Positions 17,048 through 27,170 of a stretch of 59,423 nucleotides of DNA are shown piece after piece; position 1 is the first letter of the stretch, and each line of letters begins with the position of its first letter. Location: NCBI GenBank assembly GCA_026983675.1, contig JALSTP010000096.1, positions 1 to 59,423 on the forward strand, given 5' to 3'. Under the pieces are notes generated by a model. The model was not told where the DNA came from and searched no databases. It saw only the letters and a program-made list of their open reading frames with translations. Origin of the DNA: Sedimenticola sp. Its GTDB lineage: Bacteria; Pseudomonadota; Gammaproteobacteria; Chromatiales; Chromatiaceae. The translations under genes were made by a program, and so were the position numbers.

Positions 17048-17721
17048 CCGGCTTGGAGCCACGTCAGGATCTCCTTCGGGTGCTGGATGCAGCCGTCCGC
17101 GCCCCATTGGCCAGGTCGGTCGCTATCAGCGAGATAGCCGAACAGGGCAACCAGCGTTCGGGTCCCGGCCCGCCGGCCCGCCTGGATATCGCGTTCGGCG
17201 TCGCCCACGTAAAGGCATGCCTCTGGCGGGGTGTCGGTGATCTCGCAGGCGTGCAGTACGGGCGTTGGATCGGGTTTGGGGCGGGAGGTGGTATCACCGC
17301 TGACAATACAGGCCGCCCGCTGTCGGAGACCGAGCCCCTCCATGAGTGGATCAGTGAGCCAGGCGGGTTTGTTGGTCACGATCCCCCACGGATGTCCCTC
17401 GGCGTCCAGGGTGTCGAGCACTTCGGACAGGCCGGGGAACAGCCGTGTCTCCCGGCAAATGTTGTCGCGATAGAGGTCCAGAAACTGCTGGCGCAGCGGA
17501 GCGGCCTCCGCACTCTCGGGGTCGAGCCCGAAGCCCAGCCGGATCAGCGCCTTGCCCCCGTGCGAGACCACCGGCCGGATCTGCGCGAAAGGCAGGGGCG
17601 CCCGGCCGTGGGCGATCAGCACCTGGTTCAGCGCCCAGGCGAGGTCGGGGGCGGTGTCGGCGAAAGTGCCGTCGAGATCGAACAGCACAGTGCGAATGGC
17701 GCCGTTCGGACCGTCATTCAT
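17044..17721 (-). CDS. HAD-family sugar-phosphate phosphatase (MupP/Gph-like)
   Basis: This 225-residue HAD-IA phosphatase has the nucleophile motif FDLDGT (D15, D17), a helical cap, IVTNKP (motif II), the lysine in SRPKPDP and the acidic motif YVGDAERD. The ATG overlaps the ubiG stop by 8 bp. Homologues next to ubiG are annotated either as phosphoglycolate phosphatase (Gph) or as N-acetylmuramic acid 6-phosphate phosphatase (MupP). The WGIVTNKP and HWGAD-like (QWGAD) blocks look closer to MupP from memory, but I cannot decide without an alignment. Confidence 0.8.
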   Translation of the reverse strand: MNDGPNGAIRTVLFDLDGTFADTAPDLAWALNQVLIAHGRAPLPFAQIRPVVSHGGKALIRLGFGLDPESAEAAPLRQQFLDLYRDNICRETRLFPGLSEVLDTLDAEGHPWGIVTNKPAWLTDPLMEGLGLRQRAACIVSGDTTSRPKPDPTPVLHACEITDTPPEACLYVGDAERDIQAGRRAGTRTLVALFGYLADSDRPGQWGADGCIQHPKEILTWLQAG

Positions 17722-18433
17722 CCGCGGGTCTTTGGCAGGCGACCATGTAGTTGACGCTGACATCGTGGTCAAGGCGGTAGCGTCGGGTCAACGGGTTGTA
17801 GACCAGGCCGGTCATATCGCGCATCCCGAGCCCCGCGCGCCGTATCCAACGTTCCAACTCGGAAGGGCGGATAAACTTGCCGTAGTCGTGGGTACCCTTG
17901 GGCAGCAGGTGCAGGATGTATTCCGCACCGATGATGGCGAACAGATAGGACTTGGGGTTGCGGTTGAGGGTGGAGAAGAACACCCAGCCGCCGGGCCTTA
18001 CCAGATCATGGCAGGCCTGCACGATGGAGGCGGGGTCGGGGACGTGTTCCAGCATCTCCATGCAAGTCACCGCGTCGAACGCGGCCGGGCGCTCCTCCGC
18101 CAGCCGCTCTGCCGGAATACGTTCATACTCGACCTCGAGACCCGATTCCAGCAGGTGCAGCCTCGCCACCTCCAGTGGCGCTTCCCCCATATCAATGCCG
18201 GTGACCTGCGCGCCACGGGCCGCCATGCTCTCGGAGAGGATGCCGCCACCGCAGCCCACGTCCAGTATCTTCTTGTCCGCCAGGCCACCGCACATCCTTT
18301 CGATATATTCGAGACGCAGGGGATTGATGTCGTGCAGGGGCTTGAATTCGCTGTGAGGATCCCACCAACGGGATGCGAGTTCTTCGAATTTGCCGATTTC
18401 GTGATGATCGACATTGTGTGCGTTGCTGGCCAT
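17714..18433 (-). CDS. ubiG: Ubiquinone biosynthesis O-methyltransferase UbiG
   Basis: A 239-residue SAM-dependent methyltransferase for both O-methylation steps of ubiquinone synthesis. Visible blocks are [19 protein letters not shown] at the N-terminus, the SAM-binding loop [12 protein letters not shown], and [10 protein letters not shown]. Length matches the family. It is the first gene of the minus-strand block. Confidence 0.95.
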   Translation of the reverse strand: MASNAHNVDHHEIGKFEELASRWWDPHSEFKPLHDINPLRLEYIERMCGGLADKKILDVGCGGGILSESMAARGAQVTGIDMGEAPLEVARLHLLESGLEVEYERIPAERLAEERPAAFDAVTCMEMLEHVPDPASIVQACHDLVRPGGWVFFSTLNRNPKSYLFAIIGAEYILHLLPKGTHDYGKFIRPSELERWIRRAGLGMRDMTGLVYNPLTRRYRLDHDVSVNYMVACQRPADE

Positions 18434-18738
18434 AAGGCGTCTGTCCGGTGGTGGAATAGGAATAAAAAGATTATATATCAGCGGTCACTGCCCTGGGGGA
18501 TAAACAAAAACTATGACCAAATTAGTTGACATTTTACTCGAGGTTTCAAAAGCATCATTAGGTCAATCCACGCCATTTATTCCGCCGACGGGTGTGCGGA
18601 ATGGGCAAAAAGTTCTTTAATAACAAAATATTATAGTTGAGTGATTTCCCTAACGGAATAGGGGTTCTGCCTATAACATTTCTCTTGAATTCTGATATAC
18701 GATCAAGGCTCGGATTCATGCATATAAGGAGCAATCGT
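18434..18738. other. A+T-rich intergenic region between divergent ubiG and the Cys-rich gene
   Basis: About 305 bp, clearly richer in A+T than its surroundings. It contains a 7-bp palindromic stem, ATTCCGC (18579-18585) and GCGGAAT (18596-18602), around a 10-base loop without a T tract. Promoters for both divergent genes should lie here, but I cannot assign hexamers with confidence. Confidence 0.5.
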
Positions 18739-18981
18739 ATGGCTCATGTTGCAAGTACAAATCTGAACCCCAAGCTGTTCGAAACTGTTCAGTGTGGCGA
18801 AGATTTCGCCTGTTTGGAAGACGAAGCGGTATGCAAGGTGGAATACTTCGTGGATCGGGAGGTTGAGCTCGCCCGTTGTCTCGATTCCCGGGCTTGTGTA
18901 TACAAGACCCAGTATGGCAGCAGCCTCGTCTGTACATGCCCGGTCAAGAAAGCACAGGGACGTCGTCCGAAGCCCTGCTGA
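18739..18981 (+). CDS. Small cysteine-rich protein of unknown function
   Basis: An 80-residue protein. I chose the ATG at 18739 because AAGGAG lies 8 bp upstream; an upstream in-frame start would add 34 residues without such a site. Eight cysteines occur at positions 19, 25, 32, 47, 53, 65, 67 and 80, with C-x5-C twice, a C-x-C and a C-terminal Cys. There is no signal peptide or membrane segment, and the tail is basic (KKAQGRRPKPC). The pattern suggests metal or Fe-S binding, or a disulfide-rich fold. I do not recognise the family. It has its own A+T-rich upstream region and a terminator directly after it. Confidence 0.7.
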   Translation: MAHVASTNLNPKLFETVQCGEDFACLEDEAVCKVEYFVDREVELARCLDSRACVYKTQYGSSLVCTCPVKKAQGRRPKPC

Positions 18982-18994
18982 TTGCCTGCGGCAA

Positions 18995-19030
18995 GCCGGA
19001 GTGGCAGGGCGCATCGCCCTCCGGCATTTT
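18995..19030. terminator. Intrinsic terminator between convergent genes
   Basis: An outer stem GCCGGAG (18995-19001) pairs with CTCCGGC (19019-19025) and an inner GGCG/CGCC stem has a CAT loop; ATTTT follows on the plus strand. It sits between the convergent Cys-rich gene and mtaD and may serve both, though the T tract favours the plus-strand gene. Confidence 0.72.
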
Positions 19031-19032
19031 CC

Positions 19033-20349
19033 TCATCCGCGCCCGCTGATCCTATCCTGCCAGGCGCGCGCCCGTTGCAGGATCGCCTCCTGGTCCAGGG
19101 TGGTCAGGCGGCGGTTGCGCAGCACCTGTCGCCCGCGAATCCAGACATCGGTGACCTTGTCCCGGCCAGTGGCATACACCAGCTGGGACAGCACATGATA
19201 GAGAGGGCTCCCTTCGACGTCACCCAGATGGACGGCGGCGATGTCCGCCGACTTTCCCTTTTCCAGCGAGCCCGTCTCGTCCTCGATGCCGAGCGCCGCG
19301 GCGCCGTTGAGCGTTGCCATGCGCAATGCATCCGCAGCGGGGACGCTGGCGGCGTCTCCAGACACGCCTTTCGCCAATAGCGCCGCCGTGCGCATCTCAC
19401 CGATCATATCGAGATCGTTGTTGCTCGCCGCGCCGTCCGTGCCAATGGCCACATTGACCCCGTTTTCCGCCAACTCGGCGACAGGACAGAAGCCGCTCGC
19501 GAGCTTGAGGTTCGATTCCGGGCAATGGATGACCGAGGCGCCGGAGGCATACAGCAGCGCCTTGTCTTCCGCATCCAGTTGCGTCATATGAACGGCCATC
19601 AGGCTGGATGAGAGCAACTCCATCTCCGCCAGCCGCCGGAGGGGGCGTTTGCCGGTTGCCGTCACTGCGGCCCGCACCTCGTCGGCTGTTTCATGTACAT
19701 GCATGTGGACCGGGATCTCAAGCTCATCCGCCAGCATGCGGATACGTTCCAGGGGCCCGTCGGACACCGAATAGGGTGCGTGGGGCGCAAAGGCGGTGCG
19801 GATGAGGGCGTCGTTGCGAAACTGATCATGGATCTCAAGGCCTCGGCTGAGATATTCGTCTGCGTCGGCCGCCCATACGGTGGGAAAATCCAGCACGATG
19901 AGCCCGATGGTGGCGCGCATGCCCGCCATCACCGCGGCGCGGGCAGTGCAATCGGGGAAGAAGTACATGTCGTTGAAACAGGTCACGCCGCCGCGCAGCA
20001 TCTCGGCCATCGCCAGCAAGGTGCCATCGTGCACGAACTCCTCGCTGACCCATTTCTGCTCGGCCGGCCAGATGTGGCCGTTAAGCCACTCCATCAGCGG
20101 CAGATCGTCCGCCAGGCCACGCAGCAAAGACATGGCGGCGTGGGTGTGGGCATTGATCAATCCGGGGATGAGGGCATGCCCGGGGAGTTCCAGTTCCTCC
20201 GTGACGCCTTCGAGCGTTCTGGCCTCGGCGGTGGGGAGGACCGCGAGGATACGACCGCCGCCGATGACAATGGAGTGCGCCTCCAAAACCGTGCCCGCGG
20301 GATTGACGGGCACGATCCAGCCGGCGTGAATGATCAGGTCGGGATTCAT
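19033..20349 (-). CDS. mtaD: 5-methylthioadenosine/S-adenosylhomocysteine deaminase
   Basis: A 438-residue TRZ/ATZ-type metal-dependent amidohydrolase. Metal-binding motifs are H68-x-H70 in NAHTHAAMS, FAPHAPY, MHVHETADEV and the aspartate in IGTDGAASNNDLDM. The family deaminates methylthioadenosine to methylthioinosine or S-adenosylhomocysteine to its inosyl form. It is divergent from mtnA with only 57 bp between, supporting a role in methylthioadenosine salvage. The start giving MNPDLIIHAG is preferred over more upstream starts that would run into mtnA. Confidence 0.88.
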   Translation of the reverse strand: MNPDLIIHAGWIVPVNPAGTVLEAHSIVIGGGRILAVLPTAEARTLEGVTEELELPGHALIPGLINAHTHAAMSLLRGLADDLPLMEWLNGHIWPAEQKWVSEEFVHDGTLLAMAEMLRGGVTCFNDMYFFPDCTARAAVMAGMRATIGLIVLDFPTVWAADADEYLSRGLEIHDQFRNDALIRTAFAPHAPYSVSDGPLERIRMLADELEIPVHMHVHETADEVRAAVTATGKRPLRRLAEMELLSSSLMAVHMTQLDAEDKALLYASGASVIHCPESNLKLASGFCPVAELAENGVNVAIGTDGAASNNDLDMIGEMRTAALLAKGVSGDAASVPAADALRMATLNGAAALGIEDETGSLEKGKSADIAAVHLGDVEGSPLYHVLSQLVYATGRDKVTDVWIRGRQVLRNRRLTTLDQEAILQRARAWQDRISGRG

Positions 20350-20370
20350 CGGGTTTCCCTGCGAATGGGT

Positions 20371-20390
20371 TAGAATAGGCGCAAATTTGC
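20371..20390 (+). promoter_or_regulatory. Divergent mtaD-mtnA control region with a 10-bp palindrome
   Basis: A TAGAAT (20371-20376) could be the -10 box of mtnA. The perfect palindrome GCAAATTTGC (20381-20390) sits where transcription would start. A regulator binding site is possible; this is inference from symmetry and position only. Confidence 0.35.
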
Positions 20391-20406
20391 CACGGGAGAG
20401 ACCAAT

Positions 20407-21489
<1,083 letters not shown>

Positions 21490-21537
21490 ATGGGGAAGCC
21501 ACAGATCCCACGCTTTCAGGCGGCAAGGCGGTTCTTA

Positions 21538-21870
21538 ATTAACCCGGCAACACTATATATCGCTTTCAGGGCTTCAGGCAGGCGCCGGAACAAGGCGCAG
21601 TGAGCAGGCAAGGGTTGTTCCCTTGCCAAGGTCGCTCCAGTGCATCCATGCACTCGCGACACTTGGACATCCTGTCCAGCGCACTGGAACGCAGGTTCGG
21701 CGCCTGCCTTAAACCCCTCACTCTATGATATTCAAAAACAAGCGGTGGCGTGCCGGCCCACAGACTGCGTTGCCCCATCTTGCTGTAAGGTGGCTACAGC
21801 GGCGATGGGCCGCCTTGCTGCGAACCGGTACGCCACGGCTGAATACGGTATATAGTGTTGCCGGGTTAAT
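21538..21870 (-). mobile_element. MITE-like element A, copy 3 (long form, inverted, 333 bp)
   Basis: Terminal inverted repeats match at 24 of 25 positions (left ATTAACCCGGCAACACTATA). The internal sequence is the reverse complement of copy 2, including the palindromic module. It lies 48 bp after mtnA and upstream of gyrA, and encodes nothing plausible. This copy has the best preserved ends and may be the most recent insertion. Confidence 0.85.
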
Positions 21871-21984
21871 AACGCTCTCACCACTGGAGGGAAGAGGGGG
21901 CGAGCGGCCTTGGGGCCGATCGCGCCGGCTTGAAATTGCGGGATCTGAATCGACCATGTGCGGGGAAGAGCTCCACTGCTTGAC

Positions 21985-22067
21985 GAACAGGACATGCTGA
22001 GCCGATATCCAGGTATCGGCAGCCGAACAGCGTTCGGTCCGGAGCTCAGCACGCCTCATGTCCGTTC
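21985..22067 (+). ncRNA. Multi-branched structured element upstream of gyrA
   Basis: An outer stem GAAC-(A bulge)-GGACATG (21985-21996) pairs with CATGTCCGTTC (22057-22067). Inside it CTGAGC (21997-22002) pairs with GCTCAG (22044-22049), leaving a 7-nt bulge on the 3' side. Two small hairpins then branch off: CGATA/TATCG (22003-22018) and CCGAAC/GTTCGG (22023-22037). The four stems are nested without conflict. It could fold in DNA as a cruciform or in RNA. It ends about 40 bp before the predicted gyrA -10 box. Whether it is transcribed is unknown. Confidence 0.6.
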
Positions 22068-22104
22068 TAAGCCGCCTTCACACATGCAGCGCACCCCGGG
22101 CCTA

Positions 22105-22113
22105 TGCTAGAAT
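22105..22113 (+). promoter_or_regulatory. Probable gyrA promoter (extended -10)
   Basis: TGCTAGAAT gives a TG-n extended -10 element with TAGAAT at 22108-22113, about 75 bp before the gyrA ATG. No good -35 box is seen, which is usual for extended -10 promoters. The stretch 21871-22187 holds only this, the structured element, and a short segment resembling the flank of MITE copy 1. Confidence 0.5.
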
Positions 22114-22187
22114 GACGCATTCTCATTTGGCGTCTGAATCGGACTGCGCGGCGGTCGGAGACGCCCTGACGCACGACGCAACGGATC

Positions 22188-24770
22188 ATGGCCGAATTCG
22201 CAAAAGAAGTTCTCCCGATCAATCTCGAAGACGAGATGCAGCATTCCTACCTCGAGTACGCCATGAGCGTCATCGTGGGGCGGGCACTGCCAGACGTTCG
22301 GGATGGCCTCAAGCCGGTTCACCGGCGCGTGCTCTACGCCATGAACGAACTCGGCAACGACTGGAACAAACCGTACAAGAAGTCTGCCCGCGTGGTGGGC
22401 GATGTCATCGGTAAATACCACCCGCACGGCGACACCGCCGTCTACGACACCATCGTACGCATGGCGCAGCCCTTCTCGATGCGCTATATGCTTATCGACG
22501 GGCAGGGCAACTTCGGTTCGGTGGATGGCGACGCCCCGGCGGCAATGCGTTACACCGAGGTGCGCATGGCGCGCATCGCCCATACCATGCTGGACGATCT
22601 CGACAAGGAGACGGTTGACTTCGTACCCAACTACGACGAGACCGAGCACGAACCCTCCGTCCTGCCGACGCGTATTCCCAATCTGTTGATCAACGGTTCG
22701 TCGGGCATCGCCGTGGGCATGGCCACCAATGTGCCGCCGCACAACCTGACCGAAGTGATCAATGCCGCGGTGGCCATGATCGACGATCCGGCCATCACGA
22801 TCGATGGCCTGATGGAACACATCCCGGGCCCCGATTTTCCCACTGCTGGCATCATCAACGGCGCGCGCGGCATTCGCGAGGCCTACCGCACCGGCCGCGG
22901 CCGCATCTACATGCGGGCGCGCACCGAGATCGAGGAGAGCGAAAAGGGCAACAAGCAGACCATCATCGTCAACGAACTGCCCTATCAGGTGAACAAGGCG
23001 CGGATGATCGAGAAGATTGCCGAATTGGTGAAGGAGAAGCGCATCGAGGGCATCACGGAAATGCGTGACGAATCCGACAAGGACGGCATGCGTATCGTCA
23101 TCGAACTGCGCCGTGGCGAGGTGGCCGAGGTAGTGCTCAACAATCTCTTTCAACATACTCAGATGCAGACGGTCTTCGGCATCAACATCGTGGCGCTGGT
23201 GGATGGCCGGCCGCGGCTGCTCAACCTGCGTCAACTGCTTGAATACTTCCTGCGTCACCGCCGCGAGGTCGTGACCCGACGTACCCTGTTCGAATTGCGC
23301 AAGGCGCGCGATCGCGCTCATATCCTCGAGGGGCTGGCAGTGGCGCTGGCCAACATCGACGAAGTGATTGCCCTCATCAAGGCCGCTGCCAGTCCCGCGG
23401 AGGCCAAGGCGGCGCTGTTGGCCCGGCACTGGAAGTCGGGCGTCGTCGAGGCGATGCTGGAGCGGGCGGGCGCCGCCGCCACCCGCCCCGAGGAACTGGA
23501 GGAAAAGTACGGCCTGAGTGAGAAGGGGTACCTGCTCACCGAGGTTCAGGCCCAGGCGATTCTCGACCTGCGGCTGCACCGTCTCACCGGGCTGGAACAG
23601 GACAAGATCATCAAGGAGTACGAGGACCTGCTGGAGAAGATTGCCGACCTGCTCGATATCCTCTCCAGTCCCGACCGGCTGATGCAGGTGATCCGCGATG
23701 AACTGGTGGCCATACGCGAGCAGTACGGCGATGAACGCCGCACCGAGATCCTCCACGACCGCCTCGACCTCACCCTGGAAGACCTCATCAGCGAGGAGGA
23801 TGTCGTGGTGACCCTGTCCCACGCCGGCTATGCCAAGGCCCAGTCGCTGGACGCCTATCAGGCCCAGCGCCGGGGTGGCAAGGGCAAGGTGGCCACCCGT
23901 ACCAAGGAAGAGGACTTCGTGGAGAAGCTGTTCGTGGCCAACACCCACGACACCATTCTCTGTTTCTCGAGTCATGGCAAGGTCTACTGGATGAAGGTCT
24001 TCGAACTGCCCCAGGCAGGGCGCAACGCCCGCGGCAAGCCGATGATCAACCTCCTGCCTCTGGAGGAGGGGGAACGCATAAATGCGGTGTTGCCGGTGCG
24101 CGACTTCCCGGAGGACCGCTACGTATTCATGGCCACCAGCCATGGTACGGTGAAGAAGACCCCGCTGAAGGATTTCTCCCGTCCGCGCGCCAGCGGCATC
24201 ATTGCCGTCGATCTGCGGGGTGGCGATCAACTGGTGGACGTGATGCTGACCACTGGCGATCAGGACATCATGTTGTTCAGCTCGGGTGGCAAGGCGGTGC
24301 GCTTCCACGAGGAAAAGGTGCGCCCGATGGGCCGGACCGCCTGCGGAGTGCGCGGTATCCGGCTCGACGAGGGGCAACGAGTGGTATCGCTGATCGTGGT
24401 GGATGAAGGGGATGTGCTGACCGTCACCGAGCACGGCTATGGCAAGCGCACCCCCATCGATGAGTATCCGGTGCACGGCCGTGGGGGGCGCGGCGTGATC
24501 TCCATCCAGACCTCCGAGCGCAATGGGCCGGTGGTAGGGGCGGTGCTGGTAGGCGAGGATGATGAGGTCATGCTGGTCACCGATGGCGGGGTGCTGGTCA
24601 GGACGCCCGTCAAGGACATCTCGGTCATGAGCCGCAACACCCAGGGCGTAACCCTGATCCGGCTGGCCAAGGGGGAAAGGGTGATTGGCGTGGAGCGTAT
24701 CGATTCCCTTGGCGACGAAGAAGAGGAGAGTGAGGGGACCCCCGAGAGTGGACCGGCCGACGGCGAATAG
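22188..24770 (+). CDS. gyrA: DNA gyrase subunit A
   Basis: An 860-residue type II topoisomerase subunit that cuts and religates DNA during negative supercoiling. The catalytic tyrosine is Y122 (AMRYTEVRM), and the C-terminal beta-pinwheel contains the GyrA box region (QRRGGKGK). In the quinolone-determining region position 83 is Thr and position 87 is Asp; Thr83 is a natural variant in some gammaproteobacteria. The C-terminus is acidic ([11 protein letters not shown]). It is followed by a terminator and then serC. Confidence 0.98.
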   Translation: MAEFAKEVLPINLEDEMQHSYLEYAMSVIVGRALPDVRDGLKPVHRRVLYAMNELGNDWNKPYKKSARVVGDVIGKYHPHGDTAVYDTIVRMAQPFSMRYMLIDGQGNFGSVDGDAPAAMRYTEVRMARIAHTMLDDLDKETVDFVPNYDETEHEPSVLPTRIPNLLINGSSGIAVGMATNVPPHNLTEVINAAVAMIDDPAITIDGLMEHIPGPDFPTAGIINGARGIREAYRTGRGRIYMRARTEIEESEKGNKQTIIVNELPYQVNKARMIEKIAELVKEKRIEGITEMRDESDKDGMRIVIELRRGEVAEVVLNNLFQHTQMQTVFGINIVALVDGRPRLLNLRQLLEYFLRHRREVVTRRTLFELRKARDRAHILEGLAVALANIDEVIALIKAAASPAEAKAALLARHWKSGVVEAMLERAGAAATRPEELEEKYGLSEKGYLLTEVQAQAILDLRLHRLTGLEQDKIIKEYEDLLEKIADLLDILSSPDRLMQVIRDELVAIREQYGDERRTEILHDRLDLTLEDLISEEDVVVTLSHAGYAKAQSLDAYQAQRRGGKGKVATRTKEEDFVEKLFVANTHDTILCFSSHGKVYWMKVFELPQAGRNARGKPMINLLPLEEGERINAVLPVRDFPEDRYVFMATSHGTVKKTPLKDFSRPRASGIIAVDLRGGDQLVDVMLTTGDQDIMLFSSGGKAVRFHEEKVRPMGRTACGVRGIRLDEGQRVVSLIVVDEGDVLTVTEHGYGKRTPIDEYPVHGRGGRGVISIQTSERNGPVVGAVLVGEDDEVMLVTDGGVLVRTPVKDISVMSRNTQGVTLIRLAKGERVIGVERIDSLGDEEEESEGTPESGPADGE

Positions 24771-24800
24771 CGGAAGATCCCGCCATCGCGATCCGCCATC

Positions 24801-24841
24801 GGTCCGGCGCAGGCCGGAACGACGGACGGCCCTGTTTTTTA
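24801..24841 (+). terminator. Probable terminator after gyrA
   Basis: GTCCG (24802-24806) can pair with CGGAC (24823-24827), or TCCGGC with GCCGGA in a tighter hairpin; GGCCCTG then a run of six T follows (24835-24840). It lies between gyrA and serC. The two alternative foldings and the gap before the T run keep confidence moderate. Confidence 0.5.
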
Positions 24842-24880
24842 TCGCAAGACGCACGAGCTTACATAAGGTGTAACCAGACA

Positions 24881-25963
24881 ATGGCACGAGTATTCAATTT
24901 CAGCGCCGGCCCCGCCATGTTGCCGGAAGAGGTCCTTCAGCAGGCCCGGGACGAGTTGATGGAGTGGAAGGACAGCGGCATGTCGGTGATGGAGATGAGT
25001 CACCGGGGTGCGGAGTTCATGTCCATCGCCGGGCAGGCCGAGGCGGACCTGCGTGAACTGATGGCGATTCCCGACAACTATAAGGTCCTGTTCCTGCAAG
25101 GTGGTGCTTCCAGTCAGTTTGCCATGGTGCCCATGAACCTGTTGCGCGGCAGGGACAAGGCGGACTACCTCAATACCGGCTCCTGGTCAAAGAAGGCGAT
25201 TGCGGAGGCAAAGCGCTATTGCGACGTGAATGTGGTGGCGAGTACGGAAGAGAGCGGCTTCACCACGGTTCCGGACGCCGCCAGCCTCGCCTTTAGCGAC
25301 AATGCCGCCTACGTTCACTACACCCCCAACGAGACCATCCAGGGGGTGGAGTTTCCCTATGTTCCGGACACCGGTGCCTTGCCGTTGGTGGCGGACATGT
25401 CGTCCACTCTCCTGTCGCGGCCCATCGATGTCTCCCGCTATGGGGTCATCTACGCCGGTGCGCAGAAGAACATCGGCCCGGCGGGGCTGACGGTGGTGAT
25501 CGTGCGCGATGACCTGATCGGCGAGACCCTGGAAGGCACCCCCACCATGTTCGATTACGCTACCCATGCCAAGGCCGGCTCCATGTACAACACCCCGCCC
25601 ACCTATGCCTGGTATCTCGCGGGACTGGTGTTCCAGTGGCTGAAGCGCAATGGTGGACTGGAGGCCATGGGTGAGATCAACCGGCGCAAGTCCGAGGCGC
25701 TGTACGCAGCGATCGATGAATCCGATTTCTACAGCAATCCCGTGGAGCCCAAGGCGCGCTCCTGGATGAACGTCCCTTTCACCCTGGCCGACCCCGCCCT
25801 GGATCCGGTGTTTCTCGATGAGGCGAAGGCGGCGGGACTGCTCACCCTCAAGGGGCACCGCTCGGTGGGCGGCATGCGGGCAAGCATCTACAACGCCATG
25901 CCCGAGGCGGGCGTCGAGGCGCTGATTGGCTTCATGGCCGATTTCGAGAAACGGCATGGTTGA
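24881..25963 (+). CDS. serC: Phosphoserine aminotransferase
   Basis: This 360-residue PLP enzyme makes phosphoserine from 3-phosphohydroxypyruvate and also acts in pyridoxine synthesis. Diagnostic blocks are [14 protein letters not shown] at the N-terminus, the PLP lysine in [13 protein letters not shown], and the C-terminal [16 protein letters not shown]. It begins the serC-serA-pheA-hisC-tyrA-aroA-cmk-rpsA-ihfB run, an order known from pseudomonads and relatives. Confidence 0.97.
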   Translation: MARVFNFSAGPAMLPEEVLQQARDELMEWKDSGMSVMEMSHRGAEFMSIAGQAEADLRELMAIPDNYKVLFLQGGASSQFAMVPMNLLRGRDKADYLNTGSWSKKAIAEAKRYCDVNVVASTEESGFTTVPDAASLAFSDNAAYVHYTPNETIQGVEFPYVPDTGALPLVADMSSTLLSRPIDVSRYGVIYAGAQKNIGPAGLTVVIVRDDLIGETLEGTPTMFDYATHAKAGSMYNTPPTYAWYLAGLVFQWLKRNGGLEAMGEINRRKSEALYAAIDESDFYSNPVEPKARSWMNVPFTLADPALDPVFLDEAKAAGLLTLKGHRSVGGMRASIYNAMPEAGVEALIGFMADFEKRHG

Positions 25964-25976
25964 GGGCGGGACGGCA

Positions 25977-27155
25977 ATGTACAAGATTCTGACATTGAAC
26001 AACATCTCTGTCGCAGGACTGGACCGGCTGCCACGCGACACCTACGAGGTGGCGTCCGAGATGGCGCGACCCGATGCCATCCTCGTGCGCTCCCACAAAA
26101 TGCACGACATGGTCATTCCCGAGACGGTCAAGGCCATCGGCCGGGCCGGCGCCGGGGTCAACAATATCCCTGTGGAGCAGATGACAAAGCGGGGCGTGGC
26201 CGTTTTCAACGCCCCAGGCGCCAATGCCAATGCGGTCAAGGAGCTGGTGCTGGCAGGCATGCTGATGGCGGCGCGCAATATCGCCCAGGCCTGGTCCTTC
26301 GCGCGCGGTCTGGAGGGCAGCGACGCGGAGATCGGGAAGGCGGTGGAGGCGGGCAAAAAGCAGTTCGTCGGCTTTGAGCTGCCAGGGCGCACCCTGGGCG
26401 TCATCGGCCTGGGCGCGATCGGGGTCAAGGTCGCGAATGCGGCGCGCGCCCTGGGCATGGATGTGGTGGGTTACGACCCCACCATCACCGTCAAGAGCGC
26501 CTGGAAACTCTCCTCCGAGGTACAACAGGCGCTGAGCGTGGACGATCTTTTGTCGCGCGCCGATTTCGTCACCTTCCACGTGCCGCTGGTGGAAGAGACC
26601 GCCAATATGATCAACAGCAGCCGTTTGAAGCTGATGAAGGACGGCGCGGTGCTGCTCAACTTTGCACGCAATGGCATCATCGACGACGCGGCTGCGGTGG
26701 CGGCGCTGGACAGCGGCAAGCTCTACGCTTATGTCTGCGACTTTCCCAGCAACCTGCTCAAGGACCACCCGCGAGTGGTGACGCTGCCGCACATCGGCGC
26801 CTCCACCAAGGAGGCGGAGGACAACTGCGCCATCATGGTGGCCGATGAGGTGCGGGAGTACCTGGAAAACGGCAATGTCAGTAACTCGGTCAACTTTCCC
26901 GAAATCATGCTGCCGCGTAATGGCGGACACCGCATTGCCGTGGTCAACAGCAACGTCCCCAACATGGTCGGGCAGATCTCCACCGTGCTGGCGGAGCGCG
27001 AGCTGAACATCGCCGACATGCTCAATCGTTCCCGTGGTGATATCGCCGTCACCCTGCTGGATGTGGACCGCGCCCCCACCGAGGAGACGATGCAACGCAT
27101 TGCCGCGGTGGAAGGCGTTTTGTCGGTGCGTTGCCTTGGGTGCGCGTCGGACTAG
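25977..27155 (+). CDS. serA: D-3-phosphoglycerate dehydrogenase
   Basis: A 392-residue NAD-dependent 2-hydroxyacid dehydrogenase for the first step of serine synthesis. Visible are GRAGAGVNNIP, the Rossmann motif GRTLGVIGLGAIGVKVAN, the NFARNGIID and LPHIGASTKEA segments around the catalytic residues, and a C-terminal ACT domain (from about residue 320, IAVVNSNVPNMVGQIS) likely used for feedback by serine. The start giving MYKILTLNNI is 14 bp after serC; an earlier in-frame start lies inside serC. Confidence 0.94.
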   Translation: MYKILTLNNISVAGLDRLPRDTYEVASEMARPDAILVRSHKMHDMVIPETVKAIGRAGAGVNNIPVEQMTKRGVAVFNAPGANANAVKELVLAGMLMAARNIAQAWSFARGLEGSDAEIGKAVEAGKKQFVGFELPGRTLGVIGLGAIGVKVANAARALGMDVVGYDPTITVKSAWKLSSEVQQALSVDDLLSRADFVTFHVPLVEETANMINSSRLKLMKDGAVLLNFARNGIIDDAAAVAALDSGKLYAYVCDFPSNLLKDHPRVVTLPHIGASTKEAEDNCAIMVADEVREYLENGNVSNSVNFPEIMLPRNGGHRIAVVNSNVPNMVGQISTVLAERELNIADMLNRSRGDIAVTLLDVDRAPTEETMQRIAAVEGVLSVRCLGCASD

Positions 27156-27170
27156 GCGGGACGGTTTCCC

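Noticed and set aside
22434-22448. GyrA Thr83 as a quinolone-resistance mutation
   Set aside because: Thr at this position is the natural residue in some gammaproteobacteria, and Asp87 is unchanged.
22107-24887. A 926-codon open frame on the minus strand opposite gyrA
   Set aside because: It mirrors gyrA codon by codon, has no family features, and is explained by the G+C-rich third positions of the real gene.
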